Of a DNA stretch of 64,000 nt, positions 63,441 through 64,000 are shown one piece after another; within the stretch, counting starts at the first letter, position 1; every line of letters begins with the position of its first letter. Origin of the DNA: Enoplosus armatus (Eukaryota; Chordata; Actinopteri; Centrarchiformes; Enoplosidae); the NCBI RefSeq assembly GCF_043641665.1, contig NC_092186.1, positions 22,793,501 to 22,857,500 on the forward strand, read 5' to 3'. The position numbers and the translations under genes are program-made. The notes beneath the pieces were generated by a model, which saw nothing but the letters and a program-made list of their open reading frames with translations, did not search any database and was not told where the DNA came from.

Positions 63441-63600
63441 CTGTTGCCCCCTCCCATTCTGATGCACTCGAGACAGTTTGACACGACGGACATTTTGAGC
63501 TTCTCGGCCACTTTCCGGAGCAAACGCAGCTCTTTCTGCGCAACACCCTTTACCTTCGCTTCCTCCACGTGCGTACACATAACGCACGCAGCCACAGCGT
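63441..63600 (-). other. gpsm2: Candidate first exon of gpsm2-type gene, possibly coding an N-terminal extension
   Basis: On the - strand, 'ggggcaacag' is followed by GTATGTGAG, a good donor at 63440. Splicing to the acceptor before 61195 gives '...GGGNR' joined in frame to the main start methionine. An ATG at 63493 would add 18 residues, and other in-frame ATGs lie further upstream before a stop near 63602. Vertebrate GPSM1 and GPSM2 also have about 20 residues before this methionine, ending in Arg. The 5' end is not defined, and this exon may equally be 5'UTR. Confidence 0.5.
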
Positions 63601-64000
63601 CCCAATTTCATTCAAAAGAAAGACATGCAGGGCTCCCTTGGATCTGCTGCCTGTCTCCCAGGGTCAGGGTTAGCGCTCTGCTAACCTGTGGCAACAGCAA
63701 AACAAAAGGACTTAATCCGCTCAGCGCTCCCGTCGATTTGAACGGTCAGACCTTTTCTTCTTTGGAGGAATACAGATTAACACCAGCTTGTTACCGAGCA
63801 GAAATGAGAGCAGCGAGCTAGGTTGCCATGTCTAGCTGATTATCGTATTTCTCTATCACTTAGCCATTGCTAACCTGCATCTCTGAACCACCCGATGGTT
63901 TCTGTCACTTCCAATTAGGCCAGACCTCAGTGGTAATTATAGGCACTTTAAGTGGCTCCAGTGAAGCCTAAGGCTATTTGCTTGACACTCCATGAAGAAA
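63601..64000. other. Upstream flank of gpsm2-type gene
   Basis: I see no gene, repeat or clear promoter motif in these 400 bases. They probably include the promoter of the gpsm2-type gene. Confidence 0.4.

Noticed and set aside
1..64000. tRNA, rRNA, CRISPR or prokaryotic operons
   Set aside because: None was seen. The window is spliced vertebrate DNA and no cloverleaf or regular spaced-repeat array was recognised by eye.

Overview
The window is vertebrate nuclear DNA from a ray-finned fish, most likely a spiny-rayed (percomorph) teleost. This rests on spliced genes with GT-AG introns, vertebrate-type proteins, a Tc1-type transposon and several short repeat families common in teleosts. No prokaryotic, viral or CRISPR feature was seen.

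Layout: (1) 1-15.2 kb holds the 3' part of syde2 on the + strand: three coding exons ending at 11809, then a long 3'UTR. The first 6.8 kb is intron with many simple repeats. (2) 15.2-24.9 kb is intergenic; its main occupant is a 1.64 kb Tc1/mariner element whose transposase has one premature stop. (3) 25.0-44.0 kb is the complete coding region of dnai3 (WDR63) on the - strand, 22 coding exons, 884 codons plus stop. (4) 44.0-46.5 kb is a shared head-to-head promoter region with a perfect RFX X-box. (5) 46.5-51.7 kb is the complete mcoln3 (TRPML3) coding region on the + strand, 13 coding exons, 560 residues. (6) 51.7-63.6 kb is the complete coding region of a gpsm2/LGN-type gene on the - strand, 14 coding exons, 690 residues from the best start, with an in-frame upstream exon that may extend the N-terminus.

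Exon joins were worked out by hand. Every junction was checked for splice dinucleotides and reading phase, and total lengths agree with the vertebrate families. From general knowledge, syde2-dnai3-mcoln3 is a neighbourhood also found in human chromosome 1p22, while human GPSM2 lies elsewhere on 1p; this is not shown by the window itself.

The genes do not form one pathway. SYDE2 is a Rho GTPase-activating protein, DNAI3 an inner-arm axonemal dynein intermediate chain, MCOLN3 an endolysosomal cation channel and GPSM2 a spindle-orientation and polarity adaptor. I found no convincing undescribed system. The best leads are the X-box in the dnai3/mcoln3 promoter, interlocking convergent poly(A) signals of mcoln3 and gpsm2, in-frame alternative acceptors in mcoln3, a possible N-terminal exon of gpsm2, the nearly intact Tc1 copy, a TTAA-flanked miniature element and some long perfect palindromes or hairpins.
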